From Hydnum rufescens UP504 (taxonomy: Eukaryota > Basidiomycota > Agaricomycetes > Cantharellales > Hydnaceae): 64,000 bases of DNA. Of this stretch, positions 31,247 through 43,159 are shown one piece after another. Each line of letters opens with the position of its first letter. The first letter of the stretch is position 1. The position numbers and the translations under genes are program-made. Where the stretch lies: the NCBI GenBank assembly GCA_014904985.1, contig MU128973.1, forward strand, positions 195,514 to 259,513, in the 5' to 3' direction. The notes beneath the pieces are model-generated. The model had not been told where the DNA came from and did no database searches. It saw only the letters and a program-made list of their open reading frames with translations.

Positions 31247-33830
31247 CTACACAGTGGGCTTGAAATACCGAGGTTGATCCAGCTCTGGTTCCAATATTAT
31301 TCGCCACGCTGGTCGAACTTTTGTATGTGCAAAACTCTCCAAATTTGAAGAAACACTGCTGCTGCTGAGATCAGCAACTGCCCACCTCGCGATCTGGCGA
31401 ATGTCTGAGTTCATTGTGCCCCCAATGGTTGGCCAGATATTCAAGTTGAAACTGAGTGGGGTACCCTTGACAGGTGTTTTATGTGCAATCAACTGCATCT
31501 CCATATGTTGCATCCCAACAGTCACAGAAGCTGGGTTTCCCTGGCATGCACTATAGAGTCGCCTGCTTAGCCATTCTGTGTCAAATTCAACAGAAGTCAT
31601 GGGGCGACTTTGCTGTGGACCAGGGCAGGGATCTATCAGAGCCGGAAACCGCTTGTAATCCAGCATCTCATCAATGGCATCGAGGGGTATCAAGTAGGGG
31701 ATTGGACCAACGGCCAGAAGCTCCTTAACCTCAGCCATAGAATGGGCATTGACGTAGGCCTCCTGCATGTACCGCACTCCCATCACTCCTAAGCAGTTCA
31801 CCAGGTCATTTTCATACTGGAAAGACTCCACCTGGTTGTTGACCAGAGACCCTGCCAATATCTGGAGACAGGAATCGCACTTAGCCATGTCCTTGAACAG
31901 GAGGTACATGTGGTATTGCGCCCCCTTCCTTCGATTCGGCCTCAGCCTGCGAGCTGCAAGGACCCCATGCTCAGAATATCTCCACACCCAATCCATAGGC
32001 TCCTCTGTGCAATCAATCCCTTCAATATCCAACGCTGGCCAGTGAGCCATTCTCAGGCACTCGGGTGGGGGCCATGATACATTGTTACCAGGCTTCATTG
32101 CACTAGACAATGGTCCTGCCACTAAGGGAGTCAAATGAGACTCCAGCCCCGAGTTGGGTGGGGGAGGCAAAGAGTGAGGAGAACGCCCTCGACTTTGCAG
32201 TGATCCCAGCCCATGAGCTCCTGGCAACAGGGATTGTCTTTGTGGAGATCAGGAGTGCCATCGTCTTGGCAGAGTCTGCGACCGGGAGCATCGTTGTGGG
32301 GACCGAGAGCATCATTGATGTGGTGGTGTCCTCGACCGAATATGTCTCCATGGAGACAGAGAGGATCGCCTTCCAGCTGGACATCGAAGGGACTCAGACA
32401 GCCCCCTTGACGATCCGGCCTGTTTGGTGGCTCTGTCCTGATCTCGTTGGCTCCGATTGTCCCACAATGGTGCAAGAGAATCACGTCGCCGTTCTTGGAC
32501 CCTTGGGGGCTCCCAGTGGCCTCTCAGGGGAATAAGCATACCCCAAGGTGCTCTTGGGGGTTCTCGAGACATGGGGACAGGACGAGGCTCAGGGGGACGG
32601 GCAGCAGAACGACGATATGAAGAGTCCAGGGCAAGGGGGGGGATGCCAAACAGGGGCCACAGGGCGTGGAGCGTTGACATCAGGAAGTCCAGGAGCAGGT
32701 GCAGGGGGTCAAGGAGGTAGTGAGGCAGGGCCAGTGGTAGAGGCAGTGGGGGCATGCTGAGTGGAGCCAGAGGCGGCAGGGGGATGATGGGGTGCAGGTG
32801 TAGGTGGTGGTGGTGGTGGTGGTGGTGGTGGAGGCGCAGATGAGACAGTAGGAGCACTCTGGCGAGATTGAGAGGCTTCACGTTCACGCTGCTCGACTTC
32901 ACATACATGTGTTTCTGCTTCCCATCTAAGCTCCTCTGCTTTCGACTTTTCTACGGCTTCCAACTCATTTCTGCTTCGATCTGCCTCTGCATAATCCTTT
33001 GCACGTCAAGCCTGCTTCGCACGGTGCCTTGCATCATTCTCGCGTTGCCTCTCTTCTTTCGTGGATGACCTCCATAGCCTCATGAGTGCAGTCTCAAAGT
33101 CACTCTGGGTGGGTTTCCCATTACGTGACTTTCCCCTTTTCTTCCCATGAGCCCCTCTCAGCGCGAGTTCAATTCTCTGCCATGCACTATCATCCCCATT
33201 TTCTGCAGCCAATATGAGGGCCTTCGCAGCATTCTCTTGACCAGGATCCAAGGGGGATGGTTCTCTCCGATAATCATCGTCTTCATCATGGCCGTCATAA
33301 GTGTCATCGAATTCTGTGTCGAAAGGGTTCCCCATGATCGCCCCAAAGATGTCCATTCTGTCATCGTCATCCACACCACTGCTTGCTGCAGGTTTCAGTG
33401 CACTGAACATTGGATCATCCTCCTCGTTATTGTAGACTTTGATCCTTTCCCCGTACTCATACACCCAATGGAATCCCGGCACCACGTATGTCTGGGCAGA
33501 GGGCCATGGACCAGGGCCAAGCAAGTCGCGCAAGATGGCCACATGTGTTTCACACATATCATTGGCACCAAACATACGGCTTGCAATGTACGATAGGGAG
33601 TGTTCTTCATCATCACGACTGGATTTGCCAGGATATCCCTCATGTGGTCTTATATGCCATGGATTGGGGCACGAGACATGGATCAGAGGAATTTCAACAT
33701 GCACCACACACTCCTCAACTTGGAGCCTATCCACCTTCCACTGCTTCATCACAGCAGCAGACTCTGCATCTGCAGCTGCTGACGCCTCGGGAGATTCGGG
33801 AGTGCAATTGGGAATAATATCATGACAAAC
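31247..33830 (-). CDS. Unrecognised protein gene, 5' end cut by the foldback element
   Basis: Two clear open stretches on the minus strand. 33752-33006 has EECVVHVEIPLIHVSCPNPWH, SLSYIASRMFGAND, FHWVYEYGERIKVYNNEEDDP, a long acidic part (DDTYDGHDEDDDYR) and a basic helix. 32227-31247 has IDCTEEPMDWVWRYSEHG, AQYHMYLLFKDMAKCDSCLQIL and RQIARWAVADLSSSS. Between them lies a proline/arginine-rich, GGT-repeat-containing stretch (32300-32960) where several frames are open, probably including an intron or disordered linker. The frame stays open upstream to about 33830, 30-40 bp from the foldback element, so the gene appears truncated by that insertion. No family recognised. Confidence 0.55.
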
Positions 33831-33865
33831 CCAGGATGGATACTCCTGAACACCAAAGACTGGTC

Positions 33866-36800
33866 AGGCTGGTCAGTCACATAGGGGACCTAATTTAGGT
33901 ACCACTTTCGGGGCAGAAAATGGTACCTAATAGGCTCGTAGGCCTTTGCGAATTCGGTCAAAAATCATTCATTCAATTCACTAGCTCACAGCCATTCTGG
34001 GCTATTTCGGGCATTTTTCAGGCAGTTTCAGCATTTCAGTATGCTCTATTGAAGTCTCTTCCTCAACTCTTCAGGTGAGACCTGACTGAAATTTGCCCAA
34101 ATGAGGACTTGGAAAAATCAACTAGCTAATATCTACAAGGCTTCCCTAGGTGAGGGGGAGGGCAGAAACCACAAGTTGAGGAGAAGCAAGGGCAAGGACA
34201 CTTGAGGCCTGAAGTCGTGAAACCCATCCAATCCCCCTGAAGATAATATTGGAAGAGATCCCAAACTGAGGGATTTCTATCAAGCCCAGTAGCCCCCCAT
34301 AGTACACTGCTTCCATCAAACAGTGTGTGAATGACAAGGCAGATGAATGCCTTAAAGCCCAACACTAGAAATGCTCCTGCACCTTGAGTTGTTATCAGAT
34401 CGTCCTGAATGTACTGGAATTGGAATGCCATGATAAAGGCCTTTCTTCCAAGCCATATATGAGGGGAGGCATGTAGATTACATGACGAAGTGAGGGTAGG
34501 AATGAAATATCAGCTCCAAAGTGCGTTGGGAGCTCCTGAAGGTGCAGTTCGCCACGGATAGGCTCGCCAATGGTACTGTTGGAAAGCCCTAAATCACAGC
34601 TTTCGATCAAAAACAATATCGTATGTTTTGGTGGGGATTTGGCAACGAAGAGGCAGGAGGAGTACAGAGGTGATGAGGAGATCACCACTCATCTCACTCC
34701 TGAGCATGTAGTTCACCTCCAATCGTCTCACAAATGGGACCAATGGAAGCTGTGATTCACAGCTCCATGTCAAGCCTATTATGAAGACGATTGGAAACAA
34801 ACTCATGGAGATATGGGGGAAAAGGTGGGAAACAGGGCCATAGGAAAGATGAAGCCACTGTGCCCCCAATACCCCACCAAAATGCGCGATATAGGGCTTG
34901 TTTGAAAGCGTTAATTCAGGGCTTTCCATCGGGCATACGAACGCAATGAATACGGCAATTGTGCTACTCCCTGAAACCACACAGAGGTGATAATAGGGCA
35001 TGGCAACAATTAAGGACCCTGGTATGCCACCCTCCAGAAACCTCACAGAGGTGGTTTCTGGGTGTTGCAGTGGTCCATCCCCCCTCTTGTGCTACTCCCT
35101 GAAGCCACACAGAGGTGGAAACAACAGGGGAATGGCGACAGCTAAGGACTCTAGTATGCCACCCTCCAGAAACCTCACAGAGGTGGTTTCTGGGTGTTGC
35201 AGTGGTCCATCCCCCCCCCCTCTCCCCTAAAAATAAAGTTCTAATGCACCTATCACACCAAAACCATGCAGAGGTGGCTTATGGCAGTGATAGGAATTGA
35301 CACCCAGAGGGGTGTCCCCAGACCTCCTGTTGATCAGGATGGAATGTGCTCAAGTCACTGTCCACTCAGAGGTGGACAGTGACCTTGTGCAACGTTTCCT
35401 AAGGCAGCAGCTATGGGGATTGATGCCAGATCAGTAAAAATCAAAAGATAGTGCAAAAGAGCTGCACTAGGCAGCTCTTTTGGCACCAATGTATATACTA
35501 GGTAGCATATACTCACCTTACTTCCACAGCCCAGGTGTTCTAGGGTGTGGTGTTGAGTTGGGGAATAAGGGTGGTGGTGAGTTGCGAGGAAAGGCACAGT
35601 GGCTGTGCCCTTTCCTCACAACTCACCACCACCCTTATTCCCCAACTCAACACCACACCCTAGAACACCTGGGCTGTGGAAGTAAGGTGAGTATATGCTA
35701 CCTAGTATATACATTGGTGCCAAAAGAGCTGCCTAGTGCAGCTCTTTTGCACTATCTTTTGATTTTTACTGATCTGGCATCAATCCCCATAGCTGCTGCC
35801 TTAGGAAACATTGCACAAGGTCACTGTCCACCTCTGAGTGGACAGTGACTTGAGCACATTCCATCCTGATCAACAGGAGGTCTGGGGACACCCCTCTGGG
35901 TGTCAATTCCTATCACTGCCATAAGCCACCTCTGCATGGTTTTGGTGTGATAGGTGCATTAGAAATTTATTTTTAGGGGAGAGGGGGGGGGGATGGACCA
36001 CTGCAACACCCAGAAACCACCTCTGTGAGGTTTCTGGAGGGTGGCATACTAGAGTCCTTAGCTGTCGCCATTCCCCTGTTGTTTCCACCTCTGTGTGGCT
36101 TCAGGGAGTAGCACAAGAGGGGGGGATGGACCACTGAAACACCCAGAAACCACCTCTGTGAGGCTTCTGGAGGGTGGCATACCAGGGTCCTTAATTGTTG
36201 CCATGTCCCTATTATCACCTCTGTGTGGTTTCAGGGAGTAGCACAATTGCCGTATTCATTGTGTTCGTATGCCCGATGGAAAGCCCTGAATTAACGCTTT
36301 CAAACAAGCCCTATATCGCGCATTTTGGTGGGGTATTGGGGGCACAGTGGCTTCATCTTTCCTATGGCCCTGTTTCCCACCTTTTCCCCATATCTCCATG
36401 AGTTTGTTTCCAATCGTCTTCATAATAGGCTTGACATGGAGCTGTGAATCACAGCTTTCCATTGGTCCCATTTGTGAGACGATTGGAGGTGAACTACATG
36501 CTCAGGAGTGAGATGAGTGGTGATCTCCTCATCACCTCTGTACTCCTCCTGCCTCTTCGTCGCCAAATCCCCACCAAAACATACAATATTGTTCTTGATC
36601 AAAAGCTGTGATTTAGGGCTTTCCAACGGTACCATTGGTGAGCCTATCCGTGGTGAATTGCACCTTCAGGAGCTCCCAACGCACTTTGGAGCTGATATTT
36701 CATTCCTACCCTCACTTCATCATGTAATCTACATGCCTCCCCTCATATATGGGCTTGGAAAAAAGGCCTTTATTGTGGCATTCCAATGCCAGTACATTCA

Positions 36801-37393
36801 GGACGATCTGATAACAACTCAAGGTGCAGGAGCATTTCTAGTGTTGGGGCTTTAAGGCTTTCATCTGCCTTGTCATTCACACACTGTTTGATGGAAGCAG
36901 TGTACTATGGGGGGCTACTGGGCTTGATAGAAATCCCTCAGTTTGGGATCTCTTCCAATATTATCTTCAGGGGGATTGGATGGGTTTGAGGACTTCAGGT
37001 GTCGCTCAAGTGTTTTGCTCCTCCTCCCTTCTTCTCCTCAACTCTTTCTGAAGATGCAGTTGAACAGTACCATATGGTTATGATATGTTGTGTATATAGT
37101 ACTGTTATATTCTAAAAACTGTTTGATTATATCTAAAAATTCCTAAGTTTAAGTTTGATTCCTTAAAGGCGGACTTGAAGCCATCTATAATGGCCTTTAA
37201 TTAAAGTGTTCCAAGGGCTTGAGCTCTAAGTCATCATTTTGGCCAATGTTCGGCCAATTTTCAGCCAGAAGCTTGAGTGAGAGATTTCAAAGGGAAAGAC
37301 CTAAATGACCAAATTCGGCCGAAATAGTGATGGGACCATGTTAGGTCCATTATCTCCAGGAGTGGTACCTAATTGGGTAGGCTTAGATGACTG
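33866..37393. mobile_element. Giant foldback element (about 3.5 kb), centre about 35597, with one twin-hairpin unit per arm
   Basis: Arms from about 34160 to 35590 and 35605 to 37050 are near-identical inverted copies meeting at AGGAAAGGCACAG/TGGC. The outer 200-350 bp are less alike, but both termini have GGTCAGTCA followed by TTAGGTACCACT and a GGTACCTAA motif. That is also the start of block III at 25106, so these are the same family. Each arm contains several stem-loops around CCACCTCTG...CAGAGGTGG. No transposase. Open frames on the two strands mirror each other (34594-35046 and 36195-36855). No clean target duplication was found, so exact ends are uncertain. Confidence 0.82.
35411..35792. 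other. Mirrored pair of hairpin-containing introns at the centre of the foldback element
   Basis: Minus-strand intron 35411-35516 and plus-strand intron 35686-35792, each starting GTGAGTATATGC and ending TCCCCATAG. Each has a TTTTTACTGAT branch-like motif and a hairpin AAAAGAGCTGC...GCAGCTCTTTT (35451-35486 and 35716-35751). This is the unit of the 15-28 kb array with a CTGC/GCAG stem instead of CAGC/GCTG. Confidence 0.65.
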
Positions 37394-37394
37394 A

Positions 37395-38239
37395 CCAAGG
37401 TGCATACTTCACCCACACAATCCCCATCACTGTTTGATTCTCTTCAAAATAAAATGCTGCCTCTGCCTGCCTCCTGATGACATTGACATATGAGAAGATG
37501 ACAGCAAAATATGAATGAAAATGACCCTGTGCATCAATGAAGGAATTCAAACCCATGAAAAACCTAAGCAAGATTAAATGGACACATGATTATTGATCTG
37601 TGGATGCAAAAGTGACATAAAAACAAATCAAGTGACCATCCTCAAGGCACAAATCAAAAAGTGTTCACCATGCCATTGGAACTTCACACAATTATATATT
37701 GGCAATTTGATTACCCATACCCAGAACCATTCACCCATCTCAAACCCCACACGATTATCTGCTATTATCCAAATCCCAAAGTTGCATACAATGGCATTAT
37801 AAAGACAAAAAGGGTCAACTGGACAATGTATGAGTTCAGAGAACCACATAACAATTGACCCTTGTTATGCCATGATCTCAAAATTGAATTTGGTCTTCTC
37901 CTCCATGTTCCAGAAAACATGTCTGTGCCCCATTGAACCTTCTCCACAGATGCTCTCGACCTCCACCTGAACAATGCCATTCAAAGTGGGTATTTGCTTA
38001 AAAATCCTAGGATAATACAAAGGAAAAACTATTAAAAACACAGATATTAAAAGATCCTTACCCAACAATAAGTGACTTCTATCACCAAATTCGAAATGTA
38101 AACTCACAAGAAATCTTGCTTTGGTTTGACAGATGGATGTGGTGGTTCTACACAAGGAGGCATGGTCAGATCTCAATTGTATGACTGTCAAGAAAGGCAA
38201 AGAGCATTGCAAGGGGCTGCAATTAAAAGTGTTCACCAT
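37395..38239 (-). pseudogene. Unrecognised minus-strand coding remnants beside the foldback element
   Basis: Short open stretches at 37383-37571 (ending ...VWVKYAPW just before the element), 37628-37849, 37765-37980 and 37865-38239 lie in different frames. They could be exons or decayed pieces of one gene, possibly the 5' part of the gene at 31247-33830 split by the element. No catalytic or domain motif is visible. Confidence 0.3.
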
Positions 38240-39200
38240 CTGTGGAAGATAAAAACATCCAGTATCAGAAAATGAAAAATTACACTACTTCCAGCCATTG
38301 GATGATCACATGACTGATTATGAAATTAATTATAGTTACACACAGAAACCGAATTCATTCTATAACTCTGTCAGTTTTGATCGGAGAGGTACGCCCATAT
38401 AATGCTTAGAAAGCTACAATTCACACCTTTCTAATGGTACCAAACATAAGTCAAACAGACCAAAACTGCACTCTCCAGGCCAATTTTACTATCAAAATCT
38501 GGGATTTTCAGTAAAAAATGAATATCTCCATCAGTTCGCATTCAGTCCTCTCGGAACAACTGCGCCTGGAAAGATATAAAAGATACACATCCAACGGTAC
38601 TGAGCGCATGAAGAACAGATTAAAACTGAACTCTATAGAACAATATTACTATTAGAATCAATACCCATCAGTAAAAAATGAGTTTCTCTGTCAGTTTGCA
38701 TCCGATCTTCTTGGTGTGGAAGATAAAAACATCCAGTATCAGAAAATGCGAAATTACACAACTTCCAGCCATTGGACGATCACATGACCAATTATGAGAT
38801 TAATTACGGCTATGCACAGAAACCAAATTCGTTTTATAACTCCGTCAGTTTTGATCGGAAAGGTACGCCCATATAACACTTAGAAAGCTACGATTCACAC
38901 CTTTCAAATGGTACCAAACACAAGTTGAACGGATCAAAACTGCACTCTCCAGGCCAATTTTATTATTAAAATCCAGGATTTCCAGTAAAAAACGAATACC
39001 TCCATCAGTTTGCATTCAATCCTCTCGGAACAACTGCGTCTAGAAAGATATGAAAAACCCTCATCCAACGGTACTAAGCACGCGAAGAACAGATCAAAAT
39101 TGAACTCTACAGAACGATATTACTATCAGAATCAACACCCATCAGTAAAAACGAATTTCTCTGTCAGTTTACACCGGATCTGCTCGGAACCACCGCTCCC
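38236..39200. repeat. Tandem duplication with 481-bp period made of 145-bp-type cassettes
   Basis: GGAAGATAAAAACATCCAGT at about 38237 recurs at about 38718, with about 90% identity through both copies by eye. Inside each copy are two to three cassettes with CTCCATCAGTTTGCATTC, CTCGGAACAACTGCG and AACGGTACTRAGC (plus strand), repeated at about 145-150 bp. The same cassette is found once more at 39160-39240, 40395-40445 and 21060-21500. Confidence 0.8.
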
Positions 39201-39261
39201 AGAAAGCTGTTAAAAATCCGCATCGAATGATACCAAGCACGCCTATTACGGATACAAACTG

Positions 39262-39345
39262 CTGTCTCTGCATCGAATCCCACACCATGCACTTGTTCCT
39301 TTTATTAACCAGTAACAAAAACACCTTAACCACTGGACTATGCTC
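39262..39345 (-). ncRNA. tRNA-derived SINE-like head, copy 1
   Basis: The minus strand starts GAGCATAGTCCAGTGGTTAAGG. TAGTCCAGTGG is a perfect pol III A box (TRGYNNARNNG). About 55 nt downstream GGATTCGATGC matches 9 of 11 box-B positions. It is followed, same strand, by a 145-bp-type cassette. It lacks a foldable full tRNA with anticodon stem, so it is a SINE head rather than a tRNA gene. Confidence 0.55.
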
Positions 39346-40477
39346 AGATTAATCTCCAGAACCCGGAGATGTCCTTTAATTTCACTTCCCATGAGCCCCA
39401 AAACACATCACAAGATCAGTGACATCATGCTCCAACCACTCCACAAGCTCAGCAAATTAGTGACATCATTCCCTTTATGAATCCTTTTGTTCTCTTTATG
39501 AATGACATCACTATGACTTCACTATGACATCACACTCTATGGATGACTCAGCTATGACCGCATTATGACATCATTTCTTTATTACTCTTTTGTTCTACTC
39601 CACTATGACTCCCCCATGACATCACTATGATCTCATAGCTTTATTACTCTTTTGTTCTTGCTCCATGCACAGCCACCTTCAGATAGGTATATAAGCTAGC
39701 AGATTTTCTTGTTCCCCCCCATCTCCTCACTCTGGAAATCAACCACTGTCAACTACTGTCTACCATTCTGCTTAATATCTAAAGAACTGTCTATCTAAAG
39801 CCATCTGGAGCTAAGTCATCTTCAAGGTTGTTGAGACCAAGCTACTGGAAGCCATCTACGCGAAATACTGAAGCCAAGGATAGTTGCAGAACCTAAGGTT
39901 AGAGTTGCTGGACATCCAAGGAAAAGGTAAGCATAACAAAATACGAGTCAGGAAAGAAGATTGAAGCATACTAACCAAACTAACCAAGCGCTGACCATTC
40001 TATAGCCCACAGATATCCGCATTTTGACTAGGAGGACGTAAACAAGGACACACAAATATCAGTAAATGAACAAACGCAACACGAACACGTATAAGCCTTT
40101 CCACAAGCATCCCAGACGTATAAGCCTTCCTATAAGCATCCTCCACATATAAGCCTTTCTATAAGCATTCCATACAACGTATAAGCCTTCTTATAAGCAT
40201 CTACGATATATCATTGACTATTGCTAGTCCATATCACATTCCATTCTCCAATAAACACATACATATCTTGCAGAGAGTGATCAACCATCGAAGCGAACCA
40301 ACCCATTTTAATAAACAGAAACACAGTCTCCTATCTACACACTGGCTGAACCAGATTTTGATTTGACAGTCATCGGAGCTCCTAACCCTTCTTCTATATC
40401 GGAACCACCATGCCCAGAAAGCTGTTAAAAATCTGCATCGAATGATACCAAGAATGTCTATTACAGATGCAAACTGC

Positions 40478-40559
40478 TGTTTCTGCATCGAATCCCATCC
40501 CATGCACTTGTCCCCATTCTCAACCAGCAACAAAACACCTTAACCATTGGACTATGCTC
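40478..40559 (-). ncRNA. tRNA-derived SINE-like head, copy 2
   Basis: Same arrangement as at 39262-39345 (A box TAGTCCAATGG, box B GGATTCGATGC), carried by the second 1.2-kb tandem copy. One A-box position differs from copy 1. Confidence 0.5.
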
Positions 40560-41557
40560 AAATTAATCTCCAGAACCTGGAGATATCCCTTCATTTTGCC
40601 TCCCAGAATGCTCCACATGGTCAGTGACATCATGCTCCAACTACTCCACAAGCTCAGCAAACTAGTGACATCATTTCCTTTATGAATCCTTTTGTTCTCT
40701 TTATGAATGATATCACTATGACATCACACTCTATGGATGACTCAGCTATGACCACATTATGACATCATTTCTTTATTGCTCTTTTGTTCTACTCCACTAT
40801 GACTCCCCCATGACATCACTATGATCTCATAGCTTTATTACTCTTTTGTTCTTGCTCCATGCACAGCCACCTTCAGATAGGTATATAAGCTAGCAGATTT
40901 TCTTGTTCCCCCCCATCTCCTCTCTGGAAATCATCACTGTCAACCACTGTCAACTTTTCTGCTTGCCTCTAAAGAACAGTCTATCTATAAGCCATCTGGA
41001 GCTAAGTCATCTTCAAGGTTGTTGAGACAAAGCCACTGGTAGCCCTCTACGCGAATCACTAAAAGCCAAGGATAGTTGTAGGACCTAAGGTTAGAGTTGC
41101 TGGACATCCAAGGAAAAGTAAGCATAACAAAATACATATCAGGTTTTGAAGAAAGAAGGAAGAAGAATACTAACAAGACTAACCAAGCACTGACCAGTCT
41201 ATAACCCACAGATATCCACATTTTGACCAGGAGAACATAAACAAGAATACACAAATATCAGTAAACAGACCAACACAACATGAACAATGTATAAGCCTTT
41301 CCATAAGCATCCCCAATGTATAAGCCTTTCTACAAGCATCCCAGATGATATATCATTGACTACAGCTAGTCCATATCCCATCCTATTCTCCACTGAACAC
41401 CATACACATCTTGCAGAGTGTGATCAACCATTGAAGTGAACCAACCCAACAAATAACAACAGAAATACAGTCTCCCATCTACACACTGGCTGAACCAGAT
41501 TTTGATTTGACAGTCATCAGAGCTCCCAACCCTTCTTCGATACCAGCAAGCCAAACC

Positions 41558-41838
41558 CGCAACCCACCCAATGACCTGAACCTGCCAAGCTGAACCCCAC
41601 AACCCCAAACCCACCAAACAAACACCCAGTGAATGAAGATCCAGTGAGCCGAACCCCGCGACCCACCCAATGACCTGAACCTGCCAAGCTGAACCCCGTG
41701 ACCCCAAACCCACCAAACGAACACCCAGTGAATGAAGATCCAGCAAGCCAAACCTCGTGACCCACCCAATGACCTGAACCCACCGAGCTGAACCCCACGA
41801 CCCCAAACCTGCCAAACCAAGCCAAACCCCCCCACATG
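41558..41838. repeat. Tandem repeat of about 100 bp, three copies, ending at a splice-like donor
   Basis: CCCACCCAATGACCTGAACC recurs at about 41564, 41663 and 41762, each followed by AGCTGAACCCC and CCAAACCYRCCAAAC. Three copies precede CACATGAAG|GTAAGG at 41841/41842. In the minus strand the repeat would read GW-rich (SGHWVG, SSFTGC). It looks like an expanded exon part of a twin-hairpin unit. Confidence 0.75.
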
Positions 41839-41841
41839 AAG

Positions 41842-42117
41842 GTAAGGTTTTTTTTTCCTTTGGCTATGATCGCGCAAGAAGAGCAGCCTCTGGCTGTTCT
41901 TCTTGGGCACATGGGTGAGCCCCACTGGGTGAGCCTATCATTGTATATAATAATAACATTAGTAATAATGATAATAATAATAAATAAATAAATAATCCAT
42001 GGCTAGGGGCCCCAGGGGCCCCTGGGCTGCTTGAGGGCTGCTTGGGGGCCCCTTGATTGTATTGCAGGGGCCCCCTGGTGTAAACATCTAGTTAGATATG
42101 ATAAATGCAATGCTCAT
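41842..42117 (+). other. Isolated hairpin-containing intron-like unit and element terminus
   Basis: GTAAGG donor at 41842, hairpin GCAAGAAGAGCAGCC...GGCTGTTCTTCTTGGGC at 41872-41908, then AT-rich sequence with ATTAGTAATAATG. Next come GGGGCCCCAGGGGCCCC (about 42007) and AAACATCTAGTTAGA (about 42084), the terminus also seen at 17046-17097. The acceptor is unclear. It directly abuts the DDE transposase relic. Confidence 0.55.
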
Positions 42118-42129
42118 CATATCTAATAT

Positions 42130-43159
42130 GATATGGAAAAGTGGCTGACCAGGCTGGGAAAGACATTGGCATCACTTCCAAAATGCATGGAGGGAATGCA
42201 TCCACTTTTGATTATGCTAAAGAGCATGGATGCAGTGCCATTCTGTCTGGTATGCAAACATACTGGGCAAATATTGGCATGCTCAAACTATTTTTCACTG
42301 ACCTTATCATTCTGTATCTTGAACATCAAATACTATGCATTGGTCTCCCTCCACATACTCAATCTGTTGTGATTATTGATGCATGGAGCATGCACCAAGG
42401 GCTAGAGCTTTGAAGCTGGGTGAGCAAGTTCTACCCTTGGATATGGATAATCTATGTCCTGGCAGGGTGTACAGGCAAATTCCAGCCATGCAATGTTGGT
42501 ATTCAACATGTCCTCAAGCTTGGAATGAAGCATGGGGCTCATGCAGACATCGTGGAAGAAGCATTGGATGCATACAGAGGTGGCATGAGTGCTGAAGACC
42601 TTCTCCTTGATAGGTCCCTCCCAACATTGCAAGATCAGTCATTCAAATGGGTGATGTTGGGCCATGAGGCTATCAATCATCCTGACCTTGTGAAGCAGGC
42701 AAGTCTTCTATTTTCTGCAGTGCCTGTTTCACCCTTCTCTAACATGGACTGCTTTTTTAGGCCTTCAAATTGTGTACCATCAAGATGAGGGGGTTATCTT
42801 TCAATCTCTCATATGAGTCTCTCACATCACATGAGGCCAGAGCTGCCCTCACCAATCTCCAAGATACAGATATGGATCGTTATCTCTGTATCATGGCTCA
42901 CTGGGCAGTTGATGATTTGACTAGCATTGATGATGCTTCTCAAGAAGAATCAGCATATGATGAATCTTGTGACACTGGAGGACCCAACCCCAGCAATACA
43001 TCAGTCAAGTCTGTAATCACCAAAATTATGAAGGCTCAGAACACTGGGGAGCCTATGCTGCAAGGATCTGGCAATGAGGCAAGCCAAACAATGGATGAGG
43101 AGGAGGACACAGACAATTCCACTGGAATCACCAAGGGGATGATGATGGTGATGAAATAA
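42130..43159 (+). pseudogene. DDE superfamily transposase C-terminal relic
   Basis: Open stretches at 42141-42410, 42420-42788 and 42770-43159. The middle one reads KFYPWIWIIYVLAGCTGKFQ followed by PCNVGIQHVLKL and HADIVEEALDAYRGG; just before it is VVIIDAWSMHQGLE. That order (IDxWSxH, YPWI, AGCTGxxQPCxVGIQ) is the DDE_1/pogo-related domain common in Agaricomycete genomes. A later exon has LSFNLSYESLTSHEAR, the family's C-terminal motif. The N-terminal DNA-binding part and the first catalytic Asp region are missing upstream, where the hairpin element ends, so this is a truncated copy. Frame changes near 42415 may be an intron or a lesion. Confidence 0.72.

Larger units (their letters stand above)
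39184..41541. repeat. Tandem direct repeat, two copies of about 1.2 kb
   Basis: TCGGAACCACC starts copies at 39184 and 40399 (period about 1215). Each holds, in order, a tRNA-like stretch on the minus strand, a run of TGACATCA-rich sequence, a TATA box (GTATATAAGCTAGCAG at about 39689 and 40880), a leader with CACTGTCAAC, and several TATAAGCCTTTCYAYAAGCATCC motifs, ending near 40398 and 41541. The TATA-containing middle resembles an LTR U3/R region, so the pair could be tandem LTR relics. No retroviral-type coding sequence is attached. Confidence 0.7.

Noticed and set aside
34594..36855. Protein-coding genes in the 33.9-37.4 kb foldback
   Set aside because: Frames on the two strands mirror one another and contain degenerate repeated segments; no domain is recognisable.
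39262..39345. A genuine tRNA gene
   Set aside because: A and B boxes are present, but the anticodon arm and acceptor stem do not fold as a tRNA and the sequence runs on into repeat cassettes.
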